Positions 8,246 through 18,042 of a DNA stretch of 64,000 nt are shown here, piece after piece. Position 1 is the first letter of the stretch, and each line of letters begins with the position of its first letter. Source of the DNA: Bog-257 sp963805985 (GTDB taxonomy: Bacteria > Acidobacteriota > Terriglobia > Terriglobales > Acidobacteriaceae); the NCBI GenBank assembly GCA_963805985.1, contig CAWDWG010000001.1:558001-622000 (forward strand), in the 5' to 3' direction. The notes below the pieces were generated by a model. It saw only the letters and a program-made list of their open reading frames with translations, searched no databases and was not told where the DNA came from. The translations under genes were made by a program, and so were the position numbers.

Positions 8246-9844
8246 GTGAGTTCCGTCGGCCTGCAACCGGATAAGCAAGTTCAGTCGCGCTCTGCCGGCC
8301 CGTCTCCTTTGTCCGGCAACCGGGCCTACGCCGCCGGGCTGCTGCTCATTCTGCTCACCGTTGTTCTGTACTACCCTGTCCGCAAGCATCCCTACGTCAA
8401 TTACGACGACAACGTCTACGTCACGGACAATATTCACGTCCAGAGCGGCTTGACTTGGGACACGGTCCAATGGGCGCTGGTTACGTACGACGCGGGTAAC
8501 TGGCACCCGCTGACTTGGATTTCCCACGCCCTCGATATCGACATGTACGATACGCATCCCGGGGGAGCACATCAGACCAGCATGCTCCTGCACGGTCTGA
8601 GCGCGGCGCTGCTGTTCTGGGTACTGTTGCGGGCGACGGGCCGTGCCGGATGCAGCTTCATGGTGGCGGCGCTGTTTGCGGTTCATCCCGTCAATGTCGA
8701 AGCGGTGGCGTGGATTTCCGAGCGCAAGACCGTACTCAGCATGTTGTTCTTCGTCCTCGCGCTGGGAGCGTATCGCTGGTATGTGGAGAACCCGAAGGCG
8801 CTCCGTTATGCGGTGGTCGCGCTACTCTTCGCGCTTGGCCTGATGGCGAAGCCGCAGATCATTACCTTCCCGTTCGTATTGCTGCTTTGGGATTATTGGC
8901 CGCTCGGACGAGTCGCGAATCGCGAATGGCGACGGTTGGTGCTGGAGAAAATTCCGCTGTTCGTGATCGCCGCCGCCAGTGCGGTGATCACGATGAAGGC
9001 GCAACGCTCCAGCGGGGCGGTTCTTTCGCTCGGTGCGTCACCGCTGTCTGTGCGGCTTTCCAACGCGCTGGTCTCTTATGTTCGCTACTTGCTCAATGCT
9101 TTCTGGCCAAACGGCCTTGCGCCGATGTACCCGCATCCAGGCGACTCGCTGCGAGCGTGGCAAGTCTACGGCGCGCTGCTGATACTGCTGATCATCACCA
9201 TGCTCGTGGTTCAGTACCGGCATCGCGGCTATCTGCTGGTCGGATGGCTGTGGTTCCTCGGGACGATGGTTCCCATGATCGGCCTGGTGCAAGTTGGCCG
9301 TCAGGCACTGGCTGATCGTTACGCCTATCTTCCGTTCGTCGGCATCTTCATCATGGTCTGCTGGGGTGCGGCAGAGCTATTCGCAGAGAAGCGACTGCCG
9401 GCGAAGCTGCTTCCAGTGGCAAGCGCTCTCATCATCCTGGCTCTGTGTGTCACCACTCGGCGCCAGATCGGCTATTGGGCCGACAACATCATTCTCTGGA
9501 CACACACGATTCAGGTGACGCCGCCAAACTATGTCGCAGAGGACAATCTGGGCGGCGCCTTGCTGACGCGCCATCGTATGGAAGATGCCATCGTGCACTT
9601 CCGCGCCGCTGCCGAGATCCATCCCGTCGATCCTATCAGCGCCTTCAACATTGGCTACTACGAACACCAGCAAGGCGATCTCGCCGGCGCGATCGAATGG
9701 TATAAGAAAGCGATCATCCTCACCACCAGTCCGTCGGTGAAAGCCCAATCCTATGACAATATGGGACGTGCCTATCGCGCGCTGGGCGAAGCTGACCAGG
9801 CGCGCGAGTGCTTCGAGCAGGCACAAAAGCTGCAAGCGCAATGA
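8246..9844 (+). CDS. TMTC-like GT-C membrane protein with C-terminal TPRs, paralog 1
   Basis: A 532-residue polytopic protein. After one helix comes an outer loop with an acidic pair (NYDDNVYV, D54/D55), the usual catalytic position in GT-C glycosyltransferases, followed by NWHPLTWISHALD, FAVHPVNVEAVAWISERK and GLMAKPQIITFPFVLLLWDY. About eight to ten helices lead to three C-terminal TPRs (~435-530). Membrane GT-C plus TPRs is the architecture of the eukaryotic TMTC1-4 O-mannosyltransferases, and the HPVNVEAVAW segment resembles the matching TMTC motif. A polyprenyl-sugar dependent protein glycosyltransferase is inferred, not shown. The GTG start is supported by AAGGGG. It overlaps paralog 2 by four bases. 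Confidence 0.8.
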   Translation: MSSVGLQPDKQVQSRSAGPSPLSGNRAYAAGLLLILLTVVLYYPVRKHPYVNYDDNVYVTDNIHVQSGLTWDTVQWALVTYDAGNWHPLTWISHALDIDMYDTHPGGAHQTSMLLHGLSAALLFWVLLRATGRAGCSFMVAALFAVHPVNVEAVAWISERKTVLSMLFFVLALGAYRWYVENPKALRYAVVALLFALGLMAKPQIITFPFVLLLWDYWPLGRVANREWRRLVLEKIPLFVIAAASAVITMKAQRSSGAVLSLGASPLSVRLSNALVSYVRYLLNAFWPNGLAPMYPHPGDSLRAWQVYGALLILLIITMLVVQYRHRGYLLVGWLWFLGTMVPMIGLVQVGRQALADRYAYLPFVGIFIMVCWGAAELFAEKRLPAKLLPVASALIILALCVTTRRQIGYWADNIILWTHTIQVTPPNYVAEDNLGGALLTRHRMEDAIVHFRAAAEIHPVDPISAFNIGYYEHQQGDLAGAIEWYKKAIILTTSPSVKAQSYDNMGRAYRALGEADQARECFEQAQKLQAQ

Positions 9845-11475
9845 ACTCCGCTGTAACAAAACCCGTCGAGCAGCCTCGATCGCAGCCGGCGCCAGTCTCG
9901 CCTTCATCCCTGCGACTGAATCTTGCGTTCAGCCTGCTCCTCCTCGTCGGCACCTCTGCACTGTATCTGCGGGTCAACGGCTTCCCTTTCGTCAACTATG
10001 ACGACACGATCTATGTGACGCAAAATCCCATGGTGCAGGACGGTGTGACCTGGAACACTGTTCGCTGGAGCTTCACCACCTATCGCGTCGGCACGTGGCA
10101 TCCGCTGACATGGCTGTCGCACGGGCTCGATTGCCAGCTGTTCGACTTGGATCCCGCCGGCCCGCACGATGTGAACGCGCTGCTGCACGTGCTGAATGTC
10201 GTGCTGCTGTTCTGGGTTTTGCAGCGGGCGACCGGCTTCAGCGGCCGCAGTTTCGTGGCGGCGGCGCTGTTTGCGCTGCATCCCGTAAACGTGGAATCGG
10301 TCGTGTGGATCGCTGAGCGCAAGAACTCACTCAGCATGCTGTTCTTTCTGCTCGCGCTCGGGGCCTATCGCTGGTATGTGGCCGGGCGCAAACCCGGTCG
10401 GTACGCTGCGGTGATCGTCTTGTTCGCCCTGGGGCTGATGGCCAAGCCGCAGGTCATCACTTTTCCCTTTGTGCTGCTGTTGTGGGATTACTGGCCGCTG
10501 CGGCGGATGGCAACCTCGAGGGATGTTTCCTCTGATGACCCAGGCTTTGCACGGCTTAAATTCTCCCAACTCGTCTGGGAAAAACTTCCTCTCTTCGTTC
10601 TGTCAGGAGTCAGCGCATTCCTGACCATGGCTGCGCAGCGCGCTGATGGCAACAAATTCTCGTATCCATTCGGGTTGCGCCTCGAGTTCGCGCTCGTTTC
10701 CTACGTGCAGTACATCGACAAGGCGCTTTGGCCGGTGCGGCTATCGCCGTTCTATCCGCATCCCGCCTTCGTTCCCGCGTGGCAAGCGATTGCTGCCTTA
10801 CTGCTGCTGGCGCTAATTACGGCTGCAACAATCGTGCTGCGGCGCAGCCGTCCATATTTGTTGGTGGGCTGGCTGTTTTTTCTCGGGACGCTAGTGCCCA
10901 TGCTGGGCTTTGCCGGCGTCGGTTATCAAGGAAGGCAGGGTATTGCCGATCGCTACGCCTATCTGCCATTCATCGGACTGTTCATCATGATCTGTTGGGC
11001 GGCCGCCGATTGGGCTGAGCAGAAACATCTGCCGGCAGCTGTGTTGGGCGCAGTCAGCGCCGTGATTCTTCTTGCTTTAGGAGTTGCGGCCTATCGCCAG
11101 CTCGGCTACTGGCGCGACAACGTCACGTTGTGGTCGCACGCGCTGGCAGTCACCCAGAACAACTTTCTCGCCGAGAACAACCTGGGCAAAGCATTGCTGG
11201 CCGATGGAAGAACCGATGAAGGCATCGCGCACTTCTACAAGGCCGTTGCGATCTATCCGGATGATCCTGTGGGCAACCTGAACATCGGTATCTACGAGCA
11301 GAAGAGCGGAAACCTGTTCGCAGCGATCGAGCGATACAAGAAGACGGTCAGCCTCACCCGAGATCCGGAGCTGAAGGCCGGCGCTTATAGCAATATGGCT
11401 GTCTGTTACCGTCAGCTTGGAAATGCCGATGCAGCTCAGCAAAGCCAGGATGAAGCTGCGAGGCTGCAACGGTGA
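9841..11475 (+). CDS. TMTC-like GT-C membrane protein with C-terminal TPRs, paralog 2
   Basis: A 544-residue paralog of the preceding protein with the same order of motifs: NYDDTIYVTQN, HPLTWLSHGLD, ALFALHPVNVESVVWIAERK, LGLMAKPQVITFPFVLLLWD, GIADRYAYLPFIGLF, then TPRs starting at AENNLGKALLADGRTDEGI. The ATG at 9841 overlaps the TGA of paralog 1 (ATGA), so the two are probably translationally coupled; an earlier in-frame start at 9808 would lie inside paralog 1. A loop after LRRMA is longer than in paralog 1. Function as for paralog 1; why several copies are needed is unknown. Confidence 0.8.
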   Translation: MNSAVTKPVEQPRSQPAPVSPSSLRLNLAFSLLLLVGTSALYLRVNGFPFVNYDDTIYVTQNPMVQDGVTWNTVRWSFTTYRVGTWHPLTWLSHGLDCQLFDLDPAGPHDVNALLHVLNVVLLFWVLQRATGFSGRSFVAAALFALHPVNVESVVWIAERKNSLSMLFFLLALGAYRWYVAGRKPGRYAAVIVLFALGLMAKPQVITFPFVLLLWDYWPLRRMATSRDVSSDDPGFARLKFSQLVWEKLPLFVLSGVSAFLTMAAQRADGNKFSYPFGLRLEFALVSYVQYIDKALWPVRLSPFYPHPAFVPAWQAIAALLLLALITAATIVLRRSRPYLLVGWLFFLGTLVPMLGFAGVGYQGRQGIADRYAYLPFIGLFIMICWAAADWAEQKHLPAAVLGAVSAVILLALGVAAYRQLGYWRDNVTLWSHALAVTQNNFLAENNLGKALLADGRTDEGIAHFYKAVAIYPDDPVGNLNIGIYEQKSGNLFAAIERYKKTVSLTRDPELKAGAYSNMAVCYRQLGNADAAQQSQDEAARLQR

Positions 11476-11488
11476 GCCGGGGTAACCT

Positions 11489-13412
11489 GTGACTACGGTT
11501 GATTTGAAACCGGTACAACAGAGCTCTCGTCGCCGGCTCGCCTCGCCGATGGCGCGGAGGATTCTGCTCAGCCTCGTGCTGGCCGTCGCCGTCATCGCGG
11601 TTTACTATCCCGTCCATTCGCAGCCATTCGCCAACTACGATGACGCCGACTACGTCTTCGACAACTTTCACGTCAAAGCTGGGCTGACCTGGACGACCGT
11701 GCAGTGGGCGATGACCACGCGCGATGCCGCGAACTGGCATCCCGTAACCTGGATGTCGCACGCGCTCGACACGCAAATCTTCGGCTTGAATCCAGCCGGC
11801 CCACACGATGTGAATGTTCTGCTCCACATCGTCAATGCTCTGCTCCTCTTCTGGGTATTGCAGCGCGCCACCGGATTTCGTCGGGCGCAGTTGGATGGTT
11901 GCGGCACTTTTCGCGCTTCATCCCATCAACGTCGAATCGGTCGCCTGGATCGCCGAGCGCAAGAACCTGCTCAGCATGCTCTTTTTCCTGCTGACGCTGG
12001 CTGCGTATCGCTGGTATGCCGAGCGACCGCGCGTGGGCCGTTACCTGGTTGTTGCAGCTCTGTTTGCACTGGGGCTGATGTCGAAACCGCAGGTGATTAC
12101 GCTGCCGTTCGTACTGCTGTTATGGGACTACTGGCCGCTGCAACGGCTCGCTTTTCGCTCTTCCCTGTTCGCTCTTCGCCAGAATAAGTCAGGTGACGAA
12201 CAGCGGCGAGCGAACGTCGAGAATCAACCTCCCGGCGAAAAGCGAATAGCCGATACCGACTGGCGGTGGTTGCTGCTGGAGAAAGTTCCTCTGTTGGGCC
12301 TGTGCATCGCGAGCGCCGTGCTCACGGTGCGCGCGCAATCTGCCGGAGGCGCCACCAGCAGCTACGGCTTGGTTTTGCGATTGGAGAATGCGGTCGTCTC
12401 TTACGCGCAATATCTCGGCAAAGCGATTTGGCCATCGCGCTTGGCGCTCTTCTATCCGTATCCAGCCAAGCCGTATCCGCTCGTCGAGGTCTTGGGGGCG
12501 TTGCTCGTGCTGTTGGCAATCACCGGCGGTGTCATTCAAACTCGCCAACGGCGCTATCTCACGGTGGGATGGCTATGGTTTTTAGGAACCCTGGTGCCGA
12601 TGATCGGCGTCATTCAGGTCGGCACGCAGGCTATGGCTGATCGCTACGCCTATTTGCCGTTCGTCGGACTGTTCATCATGGTGTGCTGGCTGATTGCGGA
12701 TTATGCCGCCGAGGCTCACATCACTCCGTGGTTATTGCGCGGCGCGAGTGTACTTGTGTTGCTGGCGCTGGCTTGGGTGGGCCATCGACAAGTTGGCTAC
12801 TGGGACAATCATGTCACCTTGTGGACACATGTCCTCGAGGTCACCGACAACAACTGGCTCGCCGAAAACAACCTGGGAACTGCACTGTTGAAGATGGGCC
12901 GGCCGGAGGAAGCCATCGTGCATTTCCGTGCCGCCGCTGCGCTGTATTCCGACGATCCCAACACGATTCTGAACATCGGCACGTATGACCAGTTGCACGG
13001 CAACATTGCTGCCGCGATCGCGGATTACCGGAAGGCCGCGGAGATGGCACGCAATCCAAAGACGAAGGGCCGCGCGTACAACAATCTCGGTTACGCCTAC
13101 CAGGACGCAGGAGATCTCGCCAGCGCCCGCGCCAGTCTTCAGCTCGCTGTGCAAGCCGATCCAGAGTACGTCGGCGCCTGGATTGGGCTGGGCTTGATGG
13201 CGCAAAAGATGGGAGACTTGCCGTCGGCGATCCAAACGTATCAGCACGCGCTGCAGATCCATCCTTCCGATCTGGGGTATTTGCTGCTGGCATCGGCGCT
13301 CGAACAGAGCGGTGAAAAAGACCAGGCGAACGAGGCACGACAGAAGGCTGCGCTGATATCGGACAACATTCTGGGAGCCCAACATCGCGCCGACAAGCTA
13401 CTGAACCACTGA
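11489..13412 (+). pseudogene. TMTC-like protein, paralog 3, split by a one-base frameshift
   Basis: Two overlapping reading frames together encode a full paralog (about 640 residues when repaired). The first frame (from GTG 11489) runs to RATGF and then loses homology; the second resumes at VGRSWMVAALFALHPINVES. Reading ggattcgtc in place of ggatttcgtc at 11873-11880 restores one frame, so one extra T at 11876-11878 is the likely lesion. Both halves are otherwise intact, so the break is recent or an assembly error. The copy is the longest of the five: it has extra TPRs (about five) and a 105-base in-frame heptamer-repeat insert at 12150-12254 in a cytoplasmic loop. It starts 13 bases after paralog 2. 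Confidence 0.75.
12150..12254. repeat. Heptamer-repeat inverted element inside coding sequence
   Basis: The left arm (12150-12177) is gcttttc/gctcttc/cctgttc/gctcttc; the right arm (12234-12254) is ggcgaaa/agcgaat/agccgat, close to the reverse complement of the left. The element spans 105 bases, exactly 35 codons, and the frame of TMTC-like paralog 3 stays open through it. The encoded stretch (starting FRSSLFALRQNK) is absent from the other four paralogs, which are shorter at this loop. Confidence 0.65.
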
Positions 13413-13517
13413 TCCTCGCGCGGCGCGTCCACCCTTCCCTTTTCCAGATTGGTCATCGATCAATCGGGCAGTGGCGATTTGTGAAGCACATCACAATTTT
13501 TCGGCAGGTGGGTCGCA

Positions 13518-13523
13518 TATAAT
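13518..13523 (+). promoter_or_regulatory. -10 promoter hexamer of TMTC-like paralog 4
   Basis: A perfect TATAAT with predicted transcription start near 13530, then CAGGGGGAG and the ATG at 13543. No good -35 hexamer at normal spacing. It gives paralog 4 its own promoter, separate from paralogs 1-3. Confidence 0.5.
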
Positions 13524-13542
13524 CGCGCTCTCAGGGGGAGCG

Positions 13543-15210
13543 ATGGGTCCGGTGGGGTCGAGTCCTATGCCAGCCGTAGGGTCGCGGGTCGAGAGGCAGC
13601 GCTTTGCTGTGCTTAGGAAGTTTTTCGTTACACGCAAGCTGGCATTGGGAATAAGCGCAGCTCTGCTGATCGCGACGATGGCGCTCTACTACCCCGTCAT
13701 TCATCACCCTTTCGCCAACCTCGACGACATGGGCTACGTCTACGAGAACCTGCACGTGCAGGAGGGCTTGACGTGGCCGACGATCAAGTGGGCGATACGC
13801 ACCTTCGACGACAACAACTGGCACCCGGTTACCTGGATCTCACATTCGATGGACTGCCAGATGTTCGGCATTGATCCCGCAGGGCACCACATTATGAATG
13901 CGCTATGGCATTCCGTCGATGTGGTGGTGCTGTTCTGGGTGCTGCTTTTGGCGACGGGGTACATCGGCCGGAGCTTCATGGTCGCGGCGCTGTTTGCGTT
14001 CCATCCCATCAACGTTGAGTCGGTCGCGTGGATGGCCGAACGCAAAACCCTGCTGAGCACGTTTTTCTTTCTGCTCGCGCTCGGCGCCTACCGATGGTAT
14101 GCGCGCCGGCCGGGGGTGTGGCGTTACATCGTTATGGCTGGGCTCTTCGCCCTGGGCCTGATGGCGAAGCCGCAGATTATCACGCTCCCGGCTGTCTTGC
14201 TGCTGTGGGACTACTGGCCTCTGCAGCGGATGTTCAGCGACCGCAAGCCTGGGGCAGAGACATCGATTCCGCCCAAACGTCTTCTCTGGCTGATCAAAGA
14301 GAAAATTCCGCTGCTTGCTCTGTGCGCTGCGAGTGCTCTGGCGACCATGAAGGCGCAACGTGTGGGCCGCCCGCAGCACTGGCAATATTCCATCTGGATC
14401 AGGACTGGAAATGCCATCGTCGCGTACGTTCGCTACATCGGCAAGGCGCTTTGGCCGTCGAAGCTGGCCGTCATGTATCTACACCCGGGCGATTCGTTGC
14501 GGGTGTGGCAAGTGGCTCTGGCCGGATTGGTACTGTTAGCGATTACTGCGTTGATGATCGCCGGCTGGCGCCACTGTTACCTGCCGGTGGGCTGGTTCTG
14601 GTTCCTGGGGACGCTGGTCCCGACGATCGGCTTCATCCAGGTCGGCAGGCAGGCTCTGGCGGACCGCTACGCTTACCAGTCGTTCATCGGACTATTCATA
14701 ATCATCTGTTGGGGCGTCGCCGACTGGGCCCGGAAGCGCAACCTGCCGAAGGCTGCATTGCCCAGCGTCAGCGTCGCGGTCTTGCTCGTACTGGCTGTCC
14801 TTACGCATCGGCAGATCGGTGTCTGGGGCGACAACCTGACGCTGTGGGCGCACGCCGCCGAGGTCACCAAAAACAATTGGGTGGCCGAGGACATGGTTGC
14901 GGGCATCCTGCTGAGCCAGGGGCATCACGATGAAGCCATGGCGCACTACCGGGTCGCGTCCGCCATAAACCCAACCGATTCCGGCAGCAACCTGGCGATG
15001 GCGCTCTATGAGCAAGCCACCGGCAACCCACCCGAAGCCATTCGACGATACAAGGCGGCCCTGGTGGAGATGGGAGATCCGCTGGAGCAGGCTAAGGTGT
15101 ATCAGAACATGGCCATCGCCTATCGCGATGAGGGTCAGATCCAGGAGTCAGTGACCGCTTACGCAAAATCGAAGAGGTTGCGTGCGCTGGCAGCGCGGAA
15201 TGGGCCGTGA
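13543..15210 (+). CDS. TMTC-like GT-C membrane protein with C-terminal TPRs, paralog 4
   Basis: A 555-residue paralog from an ATG preceded by AGGGGGAG; the frame is open to 13471 but the Shine-Dalgarno and the TATAAT at 13518 fix the start. Motifs: NLDDMGYVYEN (acidic pair), NWHPVTWISHSMD, FAFHPINVESVAWMAERK, GLMAKPQIITLPAVLLLWDY, GRQALADRYAYQSFIGLF, then two to three TPRs from VAEDMVAGILLSQGHHDEAM. This intact copy is closest to the broken paralog 5 on the other strand (shared NLDD, VPVGWFWFLG-like segment and LPAVLLLWD). Function inferred as for paralog 1. Confidence 0.8.
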   Translation: MGPVGSSPMPAVGSRVERQRFAVLRKFFVTRKLALGISAALLIATMALYYPVIHHPFANLDDMGYVYENLHVQEGLTWPTIKWAIRTFDDNNWHPVTWISHSMDCQMFGIDPAGHHIMNALWHSVDVVVLFWVLLLATGYIGRSFMVAALFAFHPINVESVAWMAERKTLLSTFFFLLALGAYRWYARRPGVWRYIVMAGLFALGLMAKPQIITLPAVLLLWDYWPLQRMFSDRKPGAETSIPPKRLLWLIKEKIPLLALCAASALATMKAQRVGRPQHWQYSIWIRTGNAIVAYVRYIGKALWPSKLAVMYLHPGDSLRVWQVALAGLVLLAITALMIAGWRHCYLPVGWFWFLGTLVPTIGFIQVGRQALADRYAYQSFIGLFIIICWGVADWARKRNLPKAALPSVSVAVLLVLAVLTHRQIGVWGDNLTLWAHAAEVTKNNWVAEDMVAGILLSQGHHDEAMAHYRVASAINPTDSGSNLAMALYEQATGNPPEAIRRYKAALVEMGDPLEQAKVYQNMAIAYRDEGQIQESVTAYAKSKRLRALAARNGP

Positions 15211-15340
15211 AGCGTCCGCCGCTCACGTGGATTAGTTGCACAAATGCTCTATTCGCGCGAAAATGCCTCAGCTTAGGCTCCGCGCCAATTCCAGCGTTCT
15301 CGCGCGGAAAAGTGGGAAACCAGCTTAATATGAGGGCTTC

Positions 15341-16663
15341 ATGACACCGCAGTTGCAGCGGGACACTCCGGTCTCGTCCCCGGAGATTGCGCCGGACTGG
15401 TCACTGCCGACCCGGGTCGTCTTTCGCTTCTTTTTTTGCTACTTCCTGCTCTACGTTTATCCCCGTTCGATTGGCTCGCTCGGCGCTTTCGTCCAATACA
15501 ACAATCCGCTGCGCGATTTATGGCACGCGGTTGTGCCGTGGGTGGGAACGAACATCCTGCACATAGCCGGCAATTACACCGAGGTCGCTAACGGCAGCGG
15601 GGACCAGATCTACGATTGGGTCCAGGTTTTCTGCGTCTTCGTAACCGCCGTGATCGCCGCTGCCATCTGGTCCTGGCTTGATCGCAAGCGTACGAATTAC
15701 GAGACGCTGTATCAGTGGCTGCGCATCCTGGTGCGGTTAACGATTGCCGTCGCCATGATGGTTTACGGCGCGGACAAGCTCTTCCGCATGCAGTTCGCTG
15801 AGCCGGCCTTATGGCGCTATGTCGACTCGTACGGCCGCACATCACCTATGGGGCTGCTGTGGGCATTCATGGGAATGTCGCACGGCTACAGTTTCATGGG
15901 CGGGGTTGGCGAGATGGCGGGCGCGCTGCTGCTGCTGGTTCCCCGGTTCACCACATTGGGCGCGATCGTTACCATGGGCATGATGAGCAATGTGCTCATG
16001 CTGAACCTGTTCTATGACGTGCCCAGAAAGATCTATTCCGTTCACCTCATCCTGTTCTGCCTGTTTTTGTTGCTGCCGGACATGCGGCGCCTGCTGGATT
16101 TTTTCTTCCTCAATCGCAAGACGCAGCTCACCCCTCCGGCTCCCGTATTCAAGGATCAGCGGATGAATTACGGCCTGGTGGCCTTGCAAATCGCCATCGG
16201 AGTAATCGCCCTGACGTTCTCTTTGGTTCAGGCCCACAAGGATCAGGTCAAGAACGAGACCCGCATGGAGGCGCCCTTGCGCGGCATTTGGGCAGTCACG
16301 GATTTTTCAATTGATAACAATCCCCGACCGCCGCTGCTCACCGATACGGATCGCTGGCAGCGCCTCATTCTGGACGCTCCAAAGGTAGCGACGATTCAGG
16401 AGATGGACGGGCTGTTTAAGGATTACTATCTCCAGCTTGATGCGGTGAACGGCTGGATGACGTTTTGGGACCCGTCCCATCCGACATGGAACGCGCGGTT
16501 CAAGTACGATGTTTCTAATCCGAACGTGATGACACTCGACGGTCACTTTGGCTCGAATCATGTCTCTGCCAAGCTGGACCGTGTGGATATGTCGGATCCG
16601 GTGAAGTTTCTGCTGCTCAACCGCGGATTTCACTGGGTCACGGATTATCCGCATAATCGGTGA
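15341..16663 (+). CDS. DoxX-like polytopic membrane protein, copy 1
   Basis: A 440-residue membrane protein. The first 280 residues hold about seven helices, with a segment typical of DoxX-type proteins (MVYGADKLFRMQF, then GGVGEMAGALLLLVPRFTTLGAIV). The C-terminal ~160 residues are soluble and end in FLLLNRGFHWVTDYPHNR. DoxX-like proteins are often linked to thiol or redox homeostasis, but no catalytic residue is recognisable and I do not assign a function. The next gene is a tandem duplicate. Both start with an M-(T/I)-P-Q motif, which supports the ATG at 15341. TAATAT nine bases upstream may be its -10. Confidence 0.65.
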   Translation: MTPQLQRDTPVSSPEIAPDWSLPTRVVFRFFFCYFLLYVYPRSIGSLGAFVQYNNPLRDLWHAVVPWVGTNILHIAGNYTEVANGSGDQIYDWVQVFCVFVTAVIAAAIWSWLDRKRTNYETLYQWLRILVRLTIAVAMMVYGADKLFRMQFAEPALWRYVDSYGRTSPMGLLWAFMGMSHGYSFMGGVGEMAGALLLLVPRFTTLGAIVTMGMMSNVLMLNLFYDVPRKIYSVHLILFCLFLLLPDMRRLLDFFFLNRKTQLTPPAPVFKDQRMNYGLVALQIAIGVIALTFSLVQAHKDQVKNETRMEAPLRGIWAVTDFSIDNNPRPPLLTDTDRWQRLILDAPKVATIQEMDGLFKDYYLQLDAVNGWMTFWDPSHPTWNARFKYDVSNPNVMTLDGHFGSNHVSAKLDRVDMSDPVKFLLLNRGFHWVTDYPHNR

Positions 16664-16704
16664 GTTTCGTGTGGTGGGCGAGATCCGTTGAGCAAAAAAC
16701 GTTC

Positions 16705-18039
16705 ATGATACCGCAGCAGCAGGAAACTCCCACCGTTTCGGCGCCCACCCTGCCGCGCTGGTCTCCGGCAACCCGTGTCGGATTTCGCTTCACGTTCTCC
16801 TATTTCCTGCTGTGGCTCGCTCCCGGAGCCGTGGGGGCGCTGGGCCTGCAGGAGCGCGTCATCAGCACTCCATTCCGAGACCTGTGGGTTTCGCTGTGGC
16901 ATCAGGTGGTGCCCTGGGTCGGAGCGAATGTGCTTCACCTGCAGGGCAACCTGGCCGAGGTCGCCAACGGCAGCGGGGACGAACTCTACGATTACGTCCT
17001 GATATTTTGCATTCTTGTTCTGGCAGCGGTCGTCACCGTCGTCTGGTCCGTGCTCGACCGCAAACGCCTCGACTATCGGCAACTCTACGCCTGGCTGCGG
17101 TTCCTGATGCGCATGATCGTGGGCGCGGGGATGATTGGTTATGGCCTCAAGAAGGTCTTCTGGTCGCAGTTTCCCGAGCCCCCGCTGGCAAGGCTGGTGG
17201 ACACCTTTGGCCAAACATCGCCGATGGGACTGCTGTGGACGTTCATGGGCGAGTCGAGATTGTATAGCCTGGCGGGAGGGATCGGCGAAACGCTGGGCGG
17301 CTTATTGCTGTTTGTACCGCGCTTCACCGCGCTGGGAGCGATCGTCAGCCTTGGCATGATGAGCAATGTGCTTCTGCTGAACCTGGCATACGACGTTCCA
17401 CGCAAAATCTATTCAATCCATCTCGTGCTCTTTTGCCTGTTCCTCCTGCTACCGGACGTTCGCCGGCTGGCGAATGTGTTTCTTTTGAATCGCCGGGCTG
17501 AACCGGTGGAAGAGACGCCGCTTTTCAAAGACAAGCAATTCAACTTTGCAGCCTTGTGGCTACAGCTGGCGTTCGCTGTGCTGGTTGTGTTCCTCACCGG
17601 TAAGGAAGCGCATCTGGATTCCGTAAAGCTCGCGACTCATCTGCCCGCGCCAATTCGCGGAATCTGGTCCGTGGAGGAGTTCACCGTGGATGACGTGCTG
17701 CATCCGGCGCTGCTCACCGACACGGAGCGCTGGAATCGAGTGATCTTCGACAACGCCGATCTGCTGACCATTCAGCCGATGGATGGGTCGCTGCATCAGT
17801 ACGGCCTGAGAATTGATCCGCAGCTGCGAGGGTTCAGCTTCACCAAGCCGGATTCGACCGCCGTGGAAGGTGCATTCACGTTGAGCCAGCCGCAGTGGGA
17901 TCGCATCACGATACAAGGAAGGTTCGACGGCCGGCAGGTATCCGCAAATCTCCACCGTGTGGATCTGTCGGATCCTTCACAGTTCCTGCTGATCAATCGC
18001 GGCTTTCACTGGGTCAACGATTCCATGCATAATCGTTGA
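16705..18039 (+). CDS. DoxX-like polytopic membrane protein, copy 2
   Basis: A 444-residue tandem paralog of the preceding gene, alike over its whole length: VPWVGANVLHLQGN, EVANGSGDELYDYV, FGQTSPMGLLWTFMGESRLY, GAIVSLGMMSNVLLLNLAYD, and the end FLLINRGFHWVNDSMHNR. The frame is open to a GTG at 16660 that overlaps the stop of copy 1 (GTGA), so a coupled start 15 residues earlier is possible. The ATG at 16705 matches the start of copy 1. The pair sits between TMTC-like genes on both sides. Function unknown. Confidence 0.65.
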   Translation: MIPQQQETPTVSAPTLPRWSPATRVGFRFTFSYFLLWLAPGAVGALGLQERVISTPFRDLWVSLWHQVVPWVGANVLHLQGNLAEVANGSGDELYDYVLIFCILVLAAVVTVVWSVLDRKRLDYRQLYAWLRFLMRMIVGAGMIGYGLKKVFWSQFPEPPLARLVDTFGQTSPMGLLWTFMGESRLYSLAGGIGETLGGLLLFVPRFTALGAIVSLGMMSNVLLLNLAYDVPRKIYSIHLVLFCLFLLLPDVRRLANVFLLNRRAEPVEETPLFKDKQFNFAALWLQLAFAVLVVFLTGKEAHLDSVKLATHLPAPIRGIWSVEEFTVDDVLHPALLTDTERWNRVIFDNADLLTIQPMDGSLHQYGLRIDPQLRGFSFTKPDSTAVEGAFTLSQPQWDRITIQGRFDGRQVSANLHRVDLSDPSQFLLINRGFHWVNDSMHNR

Positions 18040-18042
18040 TTT

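Noticed and set aside
11870..11885. Programmed frameshifting in TMTC-like paralog 3
   Set aside because: No slippery heptamer or downstream pseudoknot seen; intact sister genes use a single frame.
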